A DNA stretch of 64,000 nt from Symbiodinium kawagutii (taxonomy: Eukaryota; Sar; Dinophyceae; Suessiales; Symbiodiniaceae), in the NCBI GenBank assembly GCA_009767595.1, contig VSDK01013179.1, positions 432,242 through 496,241 on the forward strand, read 5' to 3'. Within the stretch, counting starts at the first letter, position 1. Each line of letters starts with the position of its first letter. A program made the translations under genes and the position numbers. Shown in pieces: positions 45,161 through 57,436 of this stretch. The notes beneath the pieces are model-generated. The model was not told where the DNA came from and ran no database searches. It saw only the letters and a program-made list of their open reading frames with translations.

Positions 45161-45440
45161 TGATAATAGCGGATATAACCAACAAAAATAGGGTTCCAAC
45201 TAAGATGTAGATACCAATTATATGGTTGTAGGATCAAAATTAACCAACTCAAAAATGGCTAGGTGAACATCCCAACAAAGACTAGTTTGGTCATTTGGGG
45301 GGATGTTCACTAGGGTCACAAGGTATTGACTCATAGCCTATAGCCATTAAACACTGCATGCATGATGGAGAATCACTCATAAATGTGAGCACATTGGTGG
45401 GTGCCATATTCATGGACCCATACATGTTTGTATACACTTG

Positions 45441-45542
45441 GGGGGTTCTCAAAATATGGGACCCCCCAATTCATCCTTTATTAATCATGTATAGTAATAT
45501 ACCAAACATTTTGGGGGTACCCCTATGACTTGGGAAACACCC
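45441..45542. mobile_element. TIR-A (introner-like) element
   Basis: About 102 bp from GGGGTTCTCAAAATATGGGA to GGGTACCCCTATGACTTGGG then AAACACC; inverted ends. It directly follows the minus-strand island at 45543, whose frame runs into it at TTGG/GTGTTTCCC. Confidence 0.65.
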
Positions 45543-45760
45543 AAATGAACATTCTGCCAGAATAAGCAGCCGCTCGGCCGCCACGAACCACAACCAATGG
45601 CTGTGCTCAAACTTTGGACACCTCCTCCGTGCAGCCGCAGTTTCTCAACACTCTGCCGCAACCAATCAGAGTAGGTCGGGTCGCGGCCATCATCGTTCGC
45701 ATCAGATCCTTTAGAGAGAGACTCGTCTGTGGCAAATCGCACCGAAAATAAAAGTCATAT
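45543..45760 (-). CDS. Exon-like island
   Basis: Minus-strand frame FATDESLSKGSDANDDGRDP, then TYSDWLRQSVEKLRLHGGGV and QSLSTAIG. It is bracketed by TIR-A elements on both sides. Unidentified. Confidence 0.5.
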
Positions 45761-45800
45761 TCCTGTAAACCAGGTGGAACTCTCCAGCACTGCTTCAAGA

Positions 45801-45895
45801 GTTTCAAGCATGGAAAATAGGGGACCCCCCACTTACCATCTAATATTACCCATTTATACTCATAAACCATCCATTTTTGAGGTTCCCAGCTTGAT
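45801..45895. mobile_element. TIR-A (introner-like) element filling a short intron
   Basis: About 95 bp (GGAAAATAGGGGACCCCCC to CCATTTTTGAGGTTCCC) lying between two minus-strand exon-like islands about 140 bp apart. Possible GTATGC donor at 45902 and several AG acceptors near 45745-45764; phase not settled. Confidence 0.6.
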
Positions 45896-45902
45896 CGCAT
45901 AC

Positions 45903-46025
45903 GTCAATCGCAACTGATGGGAGTGGTGAAGCACCCCCTGAACCTCCCCAGAAGCAACTCGCGACCTGCAATGGTTTCTGGTAGCTCGGCGCAGGCGCGA
46001 GATCCGACTCAAGCCTTAAAATCGG
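45903..46025 (-). CDS. Exon-like island
   Basis: Minus-strand frame SDLAPAPSYQKPLQVASCFW, then GGSGGASPLPSVAID. A plus-strand frame is also open. Flanked by TIR-A sequence on both sides. Confidence 0.35.
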
Positions 46026-46078
46026 ACTGAACCAAGGTTTATCGGGGTACCCCCAGTCATCATCCAATATGAAACATT

Positions 46079-46204
46079 TGGTGGTTTCTCAAAATAGGGG
46101 ACCCCCAACAATGGCTGGTTTATTAGTGATAATGATTACTATTGGATGATTTTATTGTAATAAACCAACCAGATTTGGGCGTGCCCCTTGTTTGAGAAAC
46201 CATC
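46079..46204. mobile_element. TIR-A element, best-preserved copy
   Basis: 126 bp with inverted arms about 45 bp long: GGTTTCTCAAAATAGGGGAC through GGTTTATTA on the left, TAATAAACCAACC through GTTTGAGAAACC on the right. It could fold into one long hairpin. Confidence 0.8.
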
Positions 46205-46661
46205 CTCTTTGGAAGGGAGGAATGCTAGAAATCAATGCTGCGAACCATCCATCCCGGTGATTAAGTCCGATGAACTTAGCGCTGCAAGAAATCGACATGG
46301 ACCATACTGAGGTCCCGGCATCCAAGTGTTTGCTTCCCTTTGCCCAAATTAAAATAATAATTGACTACTAATTCCTAAATTGTTAGTTGTTAATTAATTA
46401 GTTAGTTGGATTGTATTCCCCTGTAGTCTCCTAACCATTAGTTCCGCAGCCTCACTGGTTTCCCTGTCAATGTTGGATCCTTGTAGCTAAGGGGGATCAA
46501 CTGCAGGTTTTGATCGCCGTGGCAAGGGGAATGGTGGCAAGTCCATGGCAGCAAGGGGAATATGTTGAACCAGTAATCTGGGGACCACAAGCTTGACCAA
46601 GCGCAGTGAACTGGTGAAACTACGGAAGAATCTACAACACCTAAGATGAATAAACCCCAAA

Positions 46662-46767
46662 GGGTGGTTTCTCAAGTCATGCGTCTTCCCCCAAATCACC
46701 CAGTTTGCAAACCATTTACAGGAATATACCATTCATTTTGGGGGTCCCCAATTTTGAGAAACAACCA
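46662..46767. mobile_element. TIR-A element
   Basis: 106 bp from GGGTGGTTTCTCAAG to GGTCCCCAATTTTGAGAAAC; inverted ends, diverged centre. Confidence 0.65.
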
Positions 46768-46799
46768 AATGATTGAGCTAAACCATGATGAACCATCTT

Positions 46800-47065
46800 T
46801 CAATTCCCTTCAACCCTTGGAGCTGGTCTTGTTTGTTATCCATGCCGCCCCAGACGATGGTCATTGCTCTGCCGAAACTGGCAAATTGCTTGCAACGGAC
46901 CCACGAATGAGCCAAGCACACCAGCTCAGGGAACACAAGCTGATCAGCGATGCAGACGTGACACACGAAATCCTGGCAGGCTTTGACAGTCCAAACAGCC
47001 CGGTCGTGTTGAAGCGCCAAGCTCTACTGAGAAATGCCATCCAGACAGTTCCGGCTTATCTGTGT
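46800..47065. CDS. Exon-like island, strand uncertain
   Basis: A plus-strand frame of good composition (HCSAETGKLLATDPRMSQAH, QLREHKLISDADVTHEILAG) competes with a minus-strand frame (DFVCHVCIADQLVFPELVCL). It lies between TIR-A elements at 46662 and 47161. Unidentified. Confidence 0.35.
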
Positions 47066-47160
47066 TTACAATTAGTAGTACATCCCGATTGCTGTTAGTC
47101 ATAATATCTCACTATTGTCGCTATTTAGACCATCATAAAGCAAGCAACCCATTCACATAA

Positions 47161-47250
47161 GGGGTTTCTCAATATAGGGGCATCCACAAATATCCCATAT
47201 CAATCATTACTAGTGATCTACCAACCAGTATTGGGGGTCACATGTAGTAA
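47161..47250. mobile_element. TIR-A element, diverged
   Basis: Left end GGGGTTTCTCAATATAGGGG; right end CCAACCAGTATTGGGGGTC. Weaker than the others. Confidence 0.45.
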
Positions 47251-47402
47251 CTAGTAGTTGTTTAACCACCAGTTTCTGGGTGATCATCTCCCATGATTTA
47301 ACATTATAATCTCATATGGTTGAGAATCATCAATAACGTTTCATAGTAAAAAATCACCTGTCATACCCCCCCCCCGCATGATTGTCGATTAACATTAACC
47401 AC

Positions 47403-47445
47403 CATATGGCTGTGGGTCAGTTCACCCCGTACCCCTGGTTCCCAT
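47403..47445. mobile_element. TIR-B left end, partial
   Basis: CATATGGCTGTGGGTCAG followed by CCCCGTACCCCTGGTTCCC, shared with the element at 30655. No matching right end nearby. Confidence 0.5.
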
Positions 47446-47894
47446 CATTAACCATCCATCAACCCACCAACACCAACAACGGCGCAAGCGCTTGTGCCGC
47501 TTGCGCCGCTTGCGCCTCACGTCCCTGCCATCAGCCGACCATAGCAGCCCCACCTGGAGATGACCATCCTACCATCGGTGGTGGTGTAGGGGCGAGGAAT
47601 GGTTGGCTGATGGTTGCCTGCGTGGTGGTTGAACCACGCCGATGAGTTCATGATTTCTCATCCATCCCAGTCAATCATTGGGAAAATAGCTAGTAATGGT
47701 TCGTTGGTATGGTTGAGAAGGCCTAGTATGGTTGATTCATAAACATTGGTGGCGAATGTTTTATAAATTTGAGTGGTCTCCGATGCCTATCAATTGAGCT
47801 ATGGTCGATGGCTGATCCTGAAAACAAGAATATCAGCTAATTGATAACCATAGCCGAATGGATAAGCATAGCTATCTTTTATGAATAATCCGTC

Positions 47895-48070
47895 AAAACA
47901 AGAATGGTTCTCCATTTGGCTGTGGCAGTAGCTGTTGATCATCTGTGGCGCCCATGGTTTTGAGCACCACGGTACCTGGCAGCCATGGGTCACCTGTTCC
48001 AAAACCATTGTCACGCACCCATATTTGGTGATAGGATGAAGCAAAGCCAGCGGGGTTTGACATTCGTGCA
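47895..48070 (-). CDS. Exon-like island
   Basis: Minus-strand frame CARMSNPAGFASSYHQIWVR, then DNGFGTGDPWLPGTVVLKTM and GATDDQQLLPQPNGEP. Good composition. Unidentified. Confidence 0.4.
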
Positions 48071-48244
48071 CACTTCTTGATAGGAATCATTGCTTCTGGG
48101 CTATTGGGCCACTAATCCAAGAGCTTCTGGAACCTCGCTACCTATATTTGATGTCGTTTCTATCACGAACCTCGTGAATCCTTTCATATTGACCATCATT
48201 CATCAAACATTCTCAACTTGGCCATGATTCGATCAGCTGTCATT

Positions 48245-48358
48245 TGCACTGCCAGGCGATGCACACCGAAGCACAAGCTGATCAACTCGGTGCTCGACAT
48301 GGCCCTCACCAAAGTGCCTGTGATATTTGGCCATGCCAAACAGTCATGGGGTGGATAG
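48245..48358 (+). CDS. Exon-like island, plus strand favoured
   Basis: Plus-strand frame PKHKLINSVLDMALTKVPVI, then FGHAKQSWGG and a stop. The minus strand offers GTLVRAMSSTELISLCFGVH. I favour plus on composition. Unidentified. Confidence 0.3.
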   Translation, partial: CTARRCTPKHKLINSVLDMALTKVPVIFGHAKQSWGG

Positions 48359-48490
48359 ATCTATCGTGGCATCATCAAAAAGTCGCTTCAACCCGTGGGT
48401 TTTCTATGGGCGTCCCACCATCATCATCCTTTTCCCACTCCAATTTTTCCGATTTGACTTCGTTTCCAAGCAAAAGTCATCCTTTTCTCA

Positions 48491-48520
48491 CATAGCTATG
48501 GGTCAAAATGATTGACCCCC
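48491..48520. mobile_element. TIR-B end
   Basis: CATAGCTATGGGTCAAAATG next to a second, inverted TTGACCC word. It directly abuts the island at 48521. Confidence 0.4.
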
Positions 48521-48612
48521 ATCTCCGCCATGCTCTGCCCTGGCATCCCCACAGCCATGGTCACCAGCCGGGTGCGCCCAGCCAACCAGTGGGTCCTGCG
48601 CAGGGTGTGTCA
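48521..48612 (-). CDS. Exon-like island
   Basis: Minus-strand frame LRRTHWLAGRTRLVTMAVGM then PGQSMAEM. Short. Unidentified. Confidence 0.35.
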
Positions 48613-51179
48613 TTGTCAGAAGGGTTGGTGATTGGAAAGATGAACCAAAAGGCTGGTAAAACAATGAAAGGTGATCGGTGTAAGATGACATCACTGGAAC
48701 AAATACTGATAAAGGGTTGGTTGTTGATAAAGATGAACCATCAGGCTGGTAAGATGACATCGCTGGAATGATAAATCATCGAACACCATGGATTAACCGT
48801 GGACACCATGATTGCATCCAGGAAAAATCATCAATGCTAAAAGGTCTTTGGTTTCATGAATCCAAGATGATCAATGCAACAAGATATGTTTTTGTTTGGA
48901 TCAAGCAGAAATTGAAGAATGGCGACAGGTTGGTTAGGGTTGAATTCTGTTTGAATTCCTAATAACTGATAGTAATATTTAGTCCAACGGATCCATCGAA
49001 AACTGGGAATTCCATGTGGTTTGCTCGAATTCTGCTAGGGTTGATTAGTGATTAGGATTGAATTCCGTATGAAGCGTCACAATCACCACTAGCATATAGC
49101 CATGGATAACCAATGATAAGCGTTCCTAATCCACCAGAGTCCATCATGATCCATCCTAGATCCATTCGAAATTCTTTGAATCGAGTTGGATAACGGTGAG
49201 AGGCTGCGGTGAAATCTTCGTAGCAACTCGCCAAGCCTTGCTTTGCTTAGCAGTATTAACCATTGTTCATAAACCTGATTGGACAATATTCACCATCATT
49301 ATCCGATTTATTGATGGTGAATATCCGATTTATTGATGGTGAACTAAGTATTCACCAGTATTCACCATGTTATTAACCATCATTATTCAATTTAGTACCC
49401 ATCAGAATCCCGTTAGCATTTGTGAAAAGTAATATTCACCATCGTTCACCCATATTAGCCGTTGTCAATCAGCCACTGTCAACTGCCATTACTTACCACA
49501 ATTGGTCACTATTCACTTTGTCACATTTTATAGTCCTTCACAATGGCTGAGAACTGAAATGGCAATACGAACTTATAGCTATATCAACTACAGGCAGGGA
49601 TGGGAGAAACCGAACATTGGTCATGGGAAAACAACGTGTCTAAATCCCCAAAATTCCTTCAGCTGCTATGATAATGTGGCAAAAATGATCGTGTTACAAA
49701 ACACGCCTCACTTTGCAGCGCCAGTTCAAAAACAAGGATGATTGACTGTTTGACCCATGATTGGCGACCATCACCAACCATCACCAACCATCACCAACCA
49801 TCACCCATGGCCCGGCCCTTGACGTTTCGACCGACCTGGTGAATTTGATCAGGTACCAGGAGACACTCAGGCCTGGTCGCAGATGGTTGAAGCCCGAGTC
49901 CCTGTGTCAAAACATGGCCAGAATCCCATGGCCGTGTTATTGGTCCCTTGAAATAACCACCTGGTGAGGTTTAGGAGCACATATCCTATGCAAGCAAACT
50001 GTCCAGATAAATGTCTTGAAAAGTAGCAATGTGCTCTGACTGTCGCGAGTGCTTCTTAATCCAGGATTAGCATCATGACCCTTGGATGGACAGTTGTCAA
50101 CCGCTACGAATCAACCAGTACGAAGCGTTCTGGACCATTCTTAGCCATTACTAATCATCACGCTCGTCCTCTATCAAATATATAATTTAATGGATCTTGA
50201 TTAGTTGCCTTTTCAGTAATCCATTGTCGATATCACAACCTATCCTCAACAGCTACCGTTGACCATTAAGAACTAAGCCTAGCTAGCGTTGATCATCAGC
50301 CAATGTCAATCATCGATTAACTACTATTGACCGTGACTAGCGATTGTCAGGATCATCATTGTCAACAATCACTACTAATCGTCAATGATTTATCAGCATT
50401 AGTCAACATCAAACACCTCTACTTATCATCAGTCATCCATCAGCATCCATCAGCATCAATGGTTATTCATCAATCAGCCAATTGAATCGACAAAAAAAAA
50501 TCATAATCAATAGTAATTAATCATCATTTACAACCATCATGGCCTTGCTCGCTCAAGCTCGATACCAAGACCCTGACCCCTGAGCTTGTCGCCCAGACAA
50601 ACTATCACTTGACCACGATCTCACCGATACTTTGTCACCATGAAGTGGTTAGTTCGAATTTTCACCATTCACTGGTTAGTTCTATCAATTTTTATCTCTA
50701 TCACTTGACCATCATTAGTCATAAATGTGAATTCTCACTAATCGTCATTGACAAGGACTGGACCATCAAAAACCGTGTTTACTAGCCGCCATCAACCTGT
50801 TCACCATTGTTGTCAGTTCTGGATTAGCTAATGATCATGAAGTATCAACCCATGGTTATACTCACTGATCATTAACCATTACATATTAACTATATATCAT
50901 TAACCATTGCTATGAACCACGGCGACCATCAACCTACTAGCCATCCTTAATCATGATTGTTGCTTGAACCCTGAGCATTATTCACTGCTATTAACCTCTT
51001 AATGACCAAATTATCATCAACCTGTTAGCCACCTGCTAACCTATAGGTTAACCTCTTAAATGATCATATTGTTCTCCACCACTAACCTTGATCCAGTTCA
51101 TTATTCACTACCATTAACCACCTTTGTTCACCATTGCTATTCGTCACCATCAACATCTTCCACCATCACCACAGCTCAA
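48613..51179. other. Intron-like stretch of decayed AACCATCA/TCACCAT words
   Basis: Degenerate short repeats dominate. Possible small minus-strand islands at 49165-49250 (KARLGELLRRFHRSLSPLSN) and 49805-49960 (FNHLRPGLSVSWYLIKFTRS) are too weak to call. Confidence 0.4.
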
Positions 51180-51345
51180 GCCCCCGGTGGCACGGGAGGC
51201 CTCCGCTGCCTCCATGGCTGCCACCTCTTCCACCGTGGCAGCTGCTGCAGCAGCAGCTTCGGCCAGCTTCGCCTGTTCAGCCAGCTTTGCCTGCGACGAA
51301 GGGAGTTTTGACGGCAGAAAATTGCAGGGAGAAGCAGCAGAAGCG
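51180..51345 (-). CDS. Exon-like island, Ala-rich coiled coil
   Basis: Minus-strand frame SQAKLAEQAKLAEAAAAAAA, then TVEEVAAMEAAEASRATGG. Strong helical repeat. Unidentified. Confidence 0.5.
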
Positions 51346-51690
51346 CTGGTTTGTGCAGGGTCTGTGGTCGTTTTTCTTGGTTTTTGGTTGGTCCTTGGTG
51401 GTGTTTGGTAGTTTTTCGCGGGTGTTTGGTGGTTTTTTGCTAGCGAACAAGGAGGGATCACCAACAAAAAATGATGGTAGAAACACTGAAAATGATGGTA
51501 TATACATACCAGCAAAATCAAAGGATGACAAAAGGAAATGAAGGAATAACCAGCCAAACAAACTGTGATCCTCGATCTAAATTAAATGAGTTCTGCGGCA
51601 GCCGGTCAAAAATCTAGCGAACGTCTCAAAATGAACAGCATAGATACCTTTGTTGTGATGTTCAGCTACGGATGAGACTGACCCATACAT

Positions 51691-51805
51691 TGGTTTCTAA
51701 AGTTGTAGAGAGGGGCACCCCCAGTTGTCATCCTTTTTATCTTGATCGTGTTTAATAGTAAACCAGCGAGAACTTTTGGTTTTCCTATAACTTCGGAAAT
51801 CCCCA
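51691..51805. mobile_element. TIR-A element, diverged
   Basis: Left end TGGTTTCTAAAGTTGTAGAG then AGGGGCACCCCC; right end CCTATAACTTCGGAAATCCC is its approximate reverse complement. Confidence 0.5.
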
Positions 51806-52389
51806 TATTACCTGCATCTGAAGCCGATCCCCTCTGTTTACCAAAGTTCATTATGCGATATGCTTCATAAATATATTCCCCTATATTCACTACATTCGAT
51901 TATATAATAAACTATTTACTACATCATCCAATACCAGCCATTCCCCAATATTCACCAAAGTTGGTTTCATTGATACCTTGGTTTTATTGTTCCTTATGCT
52001 CCCCTAGCAGTAACGATTTTTAACCATTATCAACCATTATCAACCAATATGAACCAATACTATAGGAAACATAAATGAAAGTTATGGTTATGGTTGCGTA
52101 ATAAATATACCGATGGTAAATTCTATGGTCATATATACTGTTGTAGCATGTTACGCTTCATAAATACCTATAGTACACAACGACCAGCACATTATTATTA
52201 ATATTTATAGTCATTAACTATTATTAACCATTAACCATAATTATCCCTATCATGAACCAATATTAACCATCATGAACCATGTCATGATTTGATTTATTTT
52301 TTGCATTACCAGCTACCTTGCTATGCACAATTTGCTGTTCTCTGCAAGACGCGCGGGAACGGCATGAGACTTCGACAGTCCGCAAAGGC

Positions 52390-53400
52390 CGCACCACTAT
52401 TAACCATCATCAACCATCATCAACCATCATGAACTATTATCAACCATTATTCACCACTAGCAACCATTATTACCCAACCATTAACCATGATTATCCCCTA
52501 TCATTAATCATCCTTCTCCCCTATCATTCATCATCATCAACCATCATCAACCATGATCAACCATCATCAACCATCATCAACCATGATTAACCATGATTAA
52601 CCATGATTAACAATCATCAACCATCATCAACCATCATCAACCATCATCAACCATGATTAACCATCATCAACCATCATCAACCATCATCAACCAGAATCAA
52701 CCATGATTAACCATCATCAACCATCATCAACCATTATCAACCATTATCAACCATTATCAACCATTATCAGCCAATATCAACCATCATCAACCATGATTAA
52801 CCATCATCAACCATCATCAACCATCATCAACCATCATCAACCATGATTAACCATCATCAACCATCATCAACCATCATCAACCATCACCAACCATCATCAA
52901 CCATCATCAACCATGATCAACCATTATCAACCATCACCAACCATCATCAACCATGATTAACCATCATCAACCATCATCAACCATCATCAACCATCATCAA
53001 CCATGATTAACCATCATCAACCATCATCAACCATCATCAACCATCATCAACCATCATCAACCATCATCAACCATCATCAACCATGATTAACCATCATCAA
53101 CCATCATCAACCATCATCAACCATCATCAACCATGATTAACCATCATCAACCATCATCAACCAGTATCAACCATGATTAACCATCATCAACCATCATCAA
53201 CCATCATCAACCATTATCAACCATTATCAACCATCATCAACCATCATCAACCATGATTAACCATCATCAACCATCATCAACCATCATCAACCATCATCAA
53301 CCATCATCAACCATCATCAACCATCATCAACCATCATCAACCATCATCAACCACGATTAACCATCATCAACCATCATCAACCATTCTCAACTCATTACCG
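52390..53400. repeat. Array of the 10-bp unit CCATCATCAA, about 90 copies
   Basis: From about 52530 the units keep 10-bp phase for about 860 bp. Variants are mainly CCATGATTAA and CCATTATCAA. CCATGATTAA units are often 50 bp apart (for example 52601/52651/52701, 52791/52841, 52951/53001, 53081/53131), suggesting a 50-bp higher-order unit. Confidence 0.97.
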
Positions 53401-53427
53401 ACATTATCAAACCAACATCAACCCACA

Positions 53428-53578
53428 TTACCCCATCGGCTGCTTCCCCAGGAGCACGCGGCCGCCAGGTCCTCAGCAGCCAGCTCTTTCTGGCGCTTCA
53501 AAGAGACGCGCTCCTGGACGCGGCAGTGGCGGCGGGTCACCCAGCAGGTCTTCGAATACGAAGTTCGGTGCGTCAGAG
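53428..53578 (-). CDS. Exon-like island, charged helix
   Basis: Minus-strand frame SYSKTCWVTRRHCRVQERVS, then LKRQKELAAEDLAAACSWG. GC-rich, directly next to the decamer array. Unidentified. Confidence 0.45.
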
Positions 53579-54400
53579 AAACAAATCTCTACATGAATGA
53601 TAATAATTTCTGGGGAAAAATGATGAATGATGGTAATTTCTATGGAAAAATCTTCGTGAAAAATGTTAAGGTGTAATTTTTATGATTAGACGCATGTCAT
53701 TGAATAGATAGAAGCGTCTATACATATATGTATATACGTGCTTGGATGCTTACACACATGGATGTCTATGTTATGCAAATAGGCAAATGTAGTTGCGAGT
53801 TTCGCAAGGCAGCCAATCTTTTGCACCCACACTAGTCTAGACAGTCGAGGGACAGGGTTGTTTTTTTCGCGCCGATATCCACTATTGCTGACTGGAAGGC
53901 CGAATGACCTCGGCTACCCTCCAATATTGAAATGGAAAGTGATACTCCTTTGTGGAAGCATTTATTTGATGTGGATATATATGCATATAACGCATACAAG
54001 TATTGCTCGATACTGCACGTGTGTGCATTTACATACATACATTACATATGTTACATTAATTACATTGCATGACATGACGTAGCATGGCATGGAATTCTAT
54101 CACATGACATTGGCATGTGCCAAAAAAGCGGTACCACAAAAAACACTGGTTTCATGGTAAATTGATCATTTTTTGCTGGGCTATTGGTTATCCTATTTTG
54201 GCACATACCCAGATGTTTATGGATCTGAATGTACGAACGCATATCAATGAATAAATAGATAGTCTGTACATGATCCATTTGCCATGATTATGCTCCGCAT
54301 ATTGAAATATTTATATATACATAGATTATAAAGAGAAACTGAATTATTTGGTGGCCAAATGTTGGCCGTGGACCAAAATAGTTTTTCATTCAAAAAAGCA
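53579..54400. other. AT-rich stretch without a gene
   Basis: Short TACATA/ATGTAT words; nothing coding seen. Confidence 0.4.
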
Positions 54401-54845
54401 AGAAACTGCGAAAAATACAGCTTTTGTATTAGAAAACACAAAAAGCATTGGAAAAAGGTAGTTTTTAATGAAAATTTACAAAGGTCTAGGAAAAACCATG
54501 CTTTTTGATCAAGAACCAAAAAAGAGAAAACAACAAAACCAAAAAACCATCTTCTGAAACAGAAAAAATGGTTGCATCAAAAAAATTTGGCATTTTGGCC
54601 TTCCCTAGGCTTTTTTGGTTTTTTTGGTTTCCTTGAAAAGGTGTTTGGTTTTTTGGTTTCAGAAGCTCAAAAACCAAAAAAGACCTAGGAAAAAGATGGT
54701 TTTTGATCAAAAAAACCTGCGAAAAAAAAATTAAAAATTGTTTTTTATCAAAAAGCCAAAAAAAACCTTGGAAAAAAGATGGTTTTTGATCGAGAAACAA
54801 AAAAACTTGCGAAAAAAAATTGCGCTTGATCAAAAACAAAAAACC
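54400..54845. repeat. A-rich palindrome repeats (GGTTTTTGATCAAAAACC family)
   Basis: Recurring AAAACC, GGTTTTTGATC and CTAGGAAAAA words, plus the longer block GTTTCCTTGAAAAGGTGTTT and TTTCAGAAGCTCAAAAACC. The same blocks recur at 60.1-61.2 kb in both orientations. Confidence 0.85.
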
Positions 54846-56300
54846 TTGCGGGACAATCTTGCGGAACTACCACACCCGCAATACAAAATGAAGCTTTGAC
54901 ATGTCTGAAAGCTCGTTCTGCAAGGCACTTCCATTGCATTTCGGACACACTCTCTCAACAAGAACCTACGGCACGAGCACACCAAATGTCCCTGTGAAAC
55001 CGGGGGGGTCCTGCTAGGGGTTCTAAATCCATCCGGCTGACCCCTTGAAGCATATGAATCATTATGAATTGAAGGGCCTGAACCCCTGGATGCGCATAAA
55101 ACTTTTTTTAATCCCATGAAAGCTAAAAGCTTTCTGCCGCTGGAGCTAATACTATTTGAGCGCGTTCTGCTGCTGTCGCGACGGCTCAGAACACATGCAT
55201 CAAACAAGGCATCTTCAATATAGAATGAGAAGGGCTAGCACCTGACGTAGCTGATGAGAACAATGAAATATGGAATGGAAGCAGGACGCAGGGCCGGACA
55301 TATGTGTACAAATATACATGGAGAACAAGCAAATGTAACATTCACTGTCATGAGTGATACAGCGCGCTTGGATTTGAAATGTTGTAAAATGGATCCCTAG
55401 ACCGATGCAGGGATCTAACATAGAACTTAAACGCTGGTACCGAATTGTGGTGGATGTATGTGGAAAATAGGCAGTCCAAAATATAGACATGACATGACAG
55501 AGACACGTTTCAAAAGCAACAGAGGCAGGCTGACGAAAAACCTGGAGCAAAAGATGCTGCCAAGCCATGGTACACTTCACAGCAGTACAGCACTATACTA
55601 TAAATTGTTTACAGACTTCTTAGCAAGAAAATTCATTGCACAACAAGAAGTCGAACAGGACTGGCTTCATCACACATCGCCTTTCATTTGACATGGCCAC
55701 GAGATCGCAGGCAACCAGGGCCTACCTCTGCCTCTATTTTGCTTCAATCACTTCTTTGGCCTGAAAGCGTGACTTCGTCAGTTTCCATAATTGTTGGAGA
55801 ACGAACAATAGTCATCATCATATCTCACCAAAAAAATTATCAAAATAGTTGCCCTATGCATTGCTATCTTATCTTGTGATATCCAACTGTGACATCCCTG
55901 ACCAGCACCGAAGCCCATCTCCTCCACTTCAGGCTTTGCTTTGACTTGGTGCCACCAATACTCATTTTGACCCCCCCACCACCTGGACCACCTCGCATAG
56001 ACCAGAGATAGGATCGGTTGACTGCCTACTTTGCTTTGTCATGTCCTTCTGAACTCTTTTTGGAACGGCTTGCTGAAGGATGCTGAAGGAAAGGATTAGG
56101 ATAACGGTAATGACAGAAAGTGATTGATCATTCTGAATAACCATCGATATTCCATGACTTTTGAAAAATGGAGCTGTGTTTGTCCTCATTGCCACACACT
56201 GCTACACGCAGTTGCTGAATTTTACACGGCGGCTGAGTTTTCTAGGTTACCAGCAAAACTGCGCACCCATTGGCAACAACCCCCGATTCAGGAAGTGCAT
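54846..56300. other. Stretch without a supported gene
   Basis: Unique-looking sequence. Frames of 60-125 codons on both strands, none with a motif or convincing composition. Confidence 0.35.
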
Positions 56301-56304
56301 TCAG

Positions 56305-56553
56305 AAATGAGCGGAAGTCTACAAGGGCATTCCTGCTGGTTTGCACCTGGAGTGTATGGGTATAACCATTGTTGCCTGCCAAAATCATCCAGCAACGGTG
56401 GAAAGGCCATTTATTTTGGAACCAAACAGCTGCTCACCGAAACAGCTCTTGTTGCCTGCTGTCCTGGAAGCTCAACGTCACACGCCTCAGGGTGCTGTTA
56501 ATGTGATGCATTTGATGGGTCTCGCAGGGCACCAAACATGCCATACGAGTTGA
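56305..56553 (+). pseudogene. Possible retroelement polyprotein fragment
   Basis: Plus-strand frame GIPAGLHLECMGITIVACQN, then HPATVERPFILEPNSCSPKQ and LLLPAVLEAQRHTPQGAVNV before a stop. The pattern of a beta-rich stretch with ERPFILEP and GAVNV resembles linker regions of LTR retroelement polyproteins, but there is no catalytic motif. Low confidence. Confidence 0.2.
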
Positions 56554-56880
56554 CTTAGTCAACCAGGTGTTGGATCCGACATCCGCTCTGCCTGGTGGCT
56601 TCGCCTCCAAGATTCTTTCAAACTCATCACAGACAAAATCCAAGAGATGGGAAAACAAACTCGGCGATGATGTACGGCGGGAAGTCTATGATTTTGCTGA
56701 TGATCTTTTTGCGGGACATGTCCATAGAACCCCCACAAGGAGCACCAAAGAGCTATTCATCTCCAGGGGAGCTGCAGCCCACCCCAACCGGAGGCCTCTT
56801 CCAACCAAAGCGCTTGAGCAGAGGCACTGCCGATATCAATCACCAGCGACATGGCCTGCCGATACTGTAACTTTCAACAG
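56554..56880. other. GC-richer island open on both strands
   Basis: Plus: GGFASKILSNSSQTKSKRWE, DDVRREVYDFADDLFAGHV. Minus: MSRKKIISKIIDFPPYIIAE and MSLVIDIGSASAQALWLEEA. Probably one or two exons; strand undecided. Confidence 0.3.
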
Positions 56881-57399
56881 AAACTGTCGAAGACTTTGAA
56901 CAGAAATCGCTGCGAGCGAGAATTCCTTGGTGAATTTGGTCACCGCTCAGCGTCCATGAAAAGTTTGCAGCCCGTGCCCCAGGTTTTTGACTCAGCTGTG
57001 CGGCAACGTTAGAAAAGACAAAAAAAGGTTAGATGCAAGGTTAGACGCGAGCTACGACATGCTGCAAATACGATGGTATTATGACCGCCATTCAGTTTGA
57101 TCGTGAAGTTACAATGCGTTGCGCTTATTTGATGCTGAAACAAAACATTCACAAATGGAAGACATGCCCGAAACCCAAAAGAAACCCAATTTTGCTTTGT
57201 CGTGATGAACATGATCTGACGTGCGTTGATGAAGTTGCGCCGGACGAAATCAACGTTCATCCGGCGCCAGGTCATTTCCTCAACAAAACAATATCCTAGA
57301 AAATCGACGTTTCGCCTCAGTCAGAACGCAATTTTGGCACGCACATGATTCAAGCATTGATCACTTATCGGGGAACCTAGGTCCCCGAGGGTATATAAA

Positions 57400-57404
57400 A
57401 AAAA

Positions 57405-57436
<32 letters not shown>

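Noticed and set aside
54486..54839. Phe/Leu/Lys-rich frames in the A/T palindrome blocks (also at 60.3-61.2 kb)
   Set aside because: Products of TTTTGG/AAAACC repeats; the same peptide words appear in every unit.
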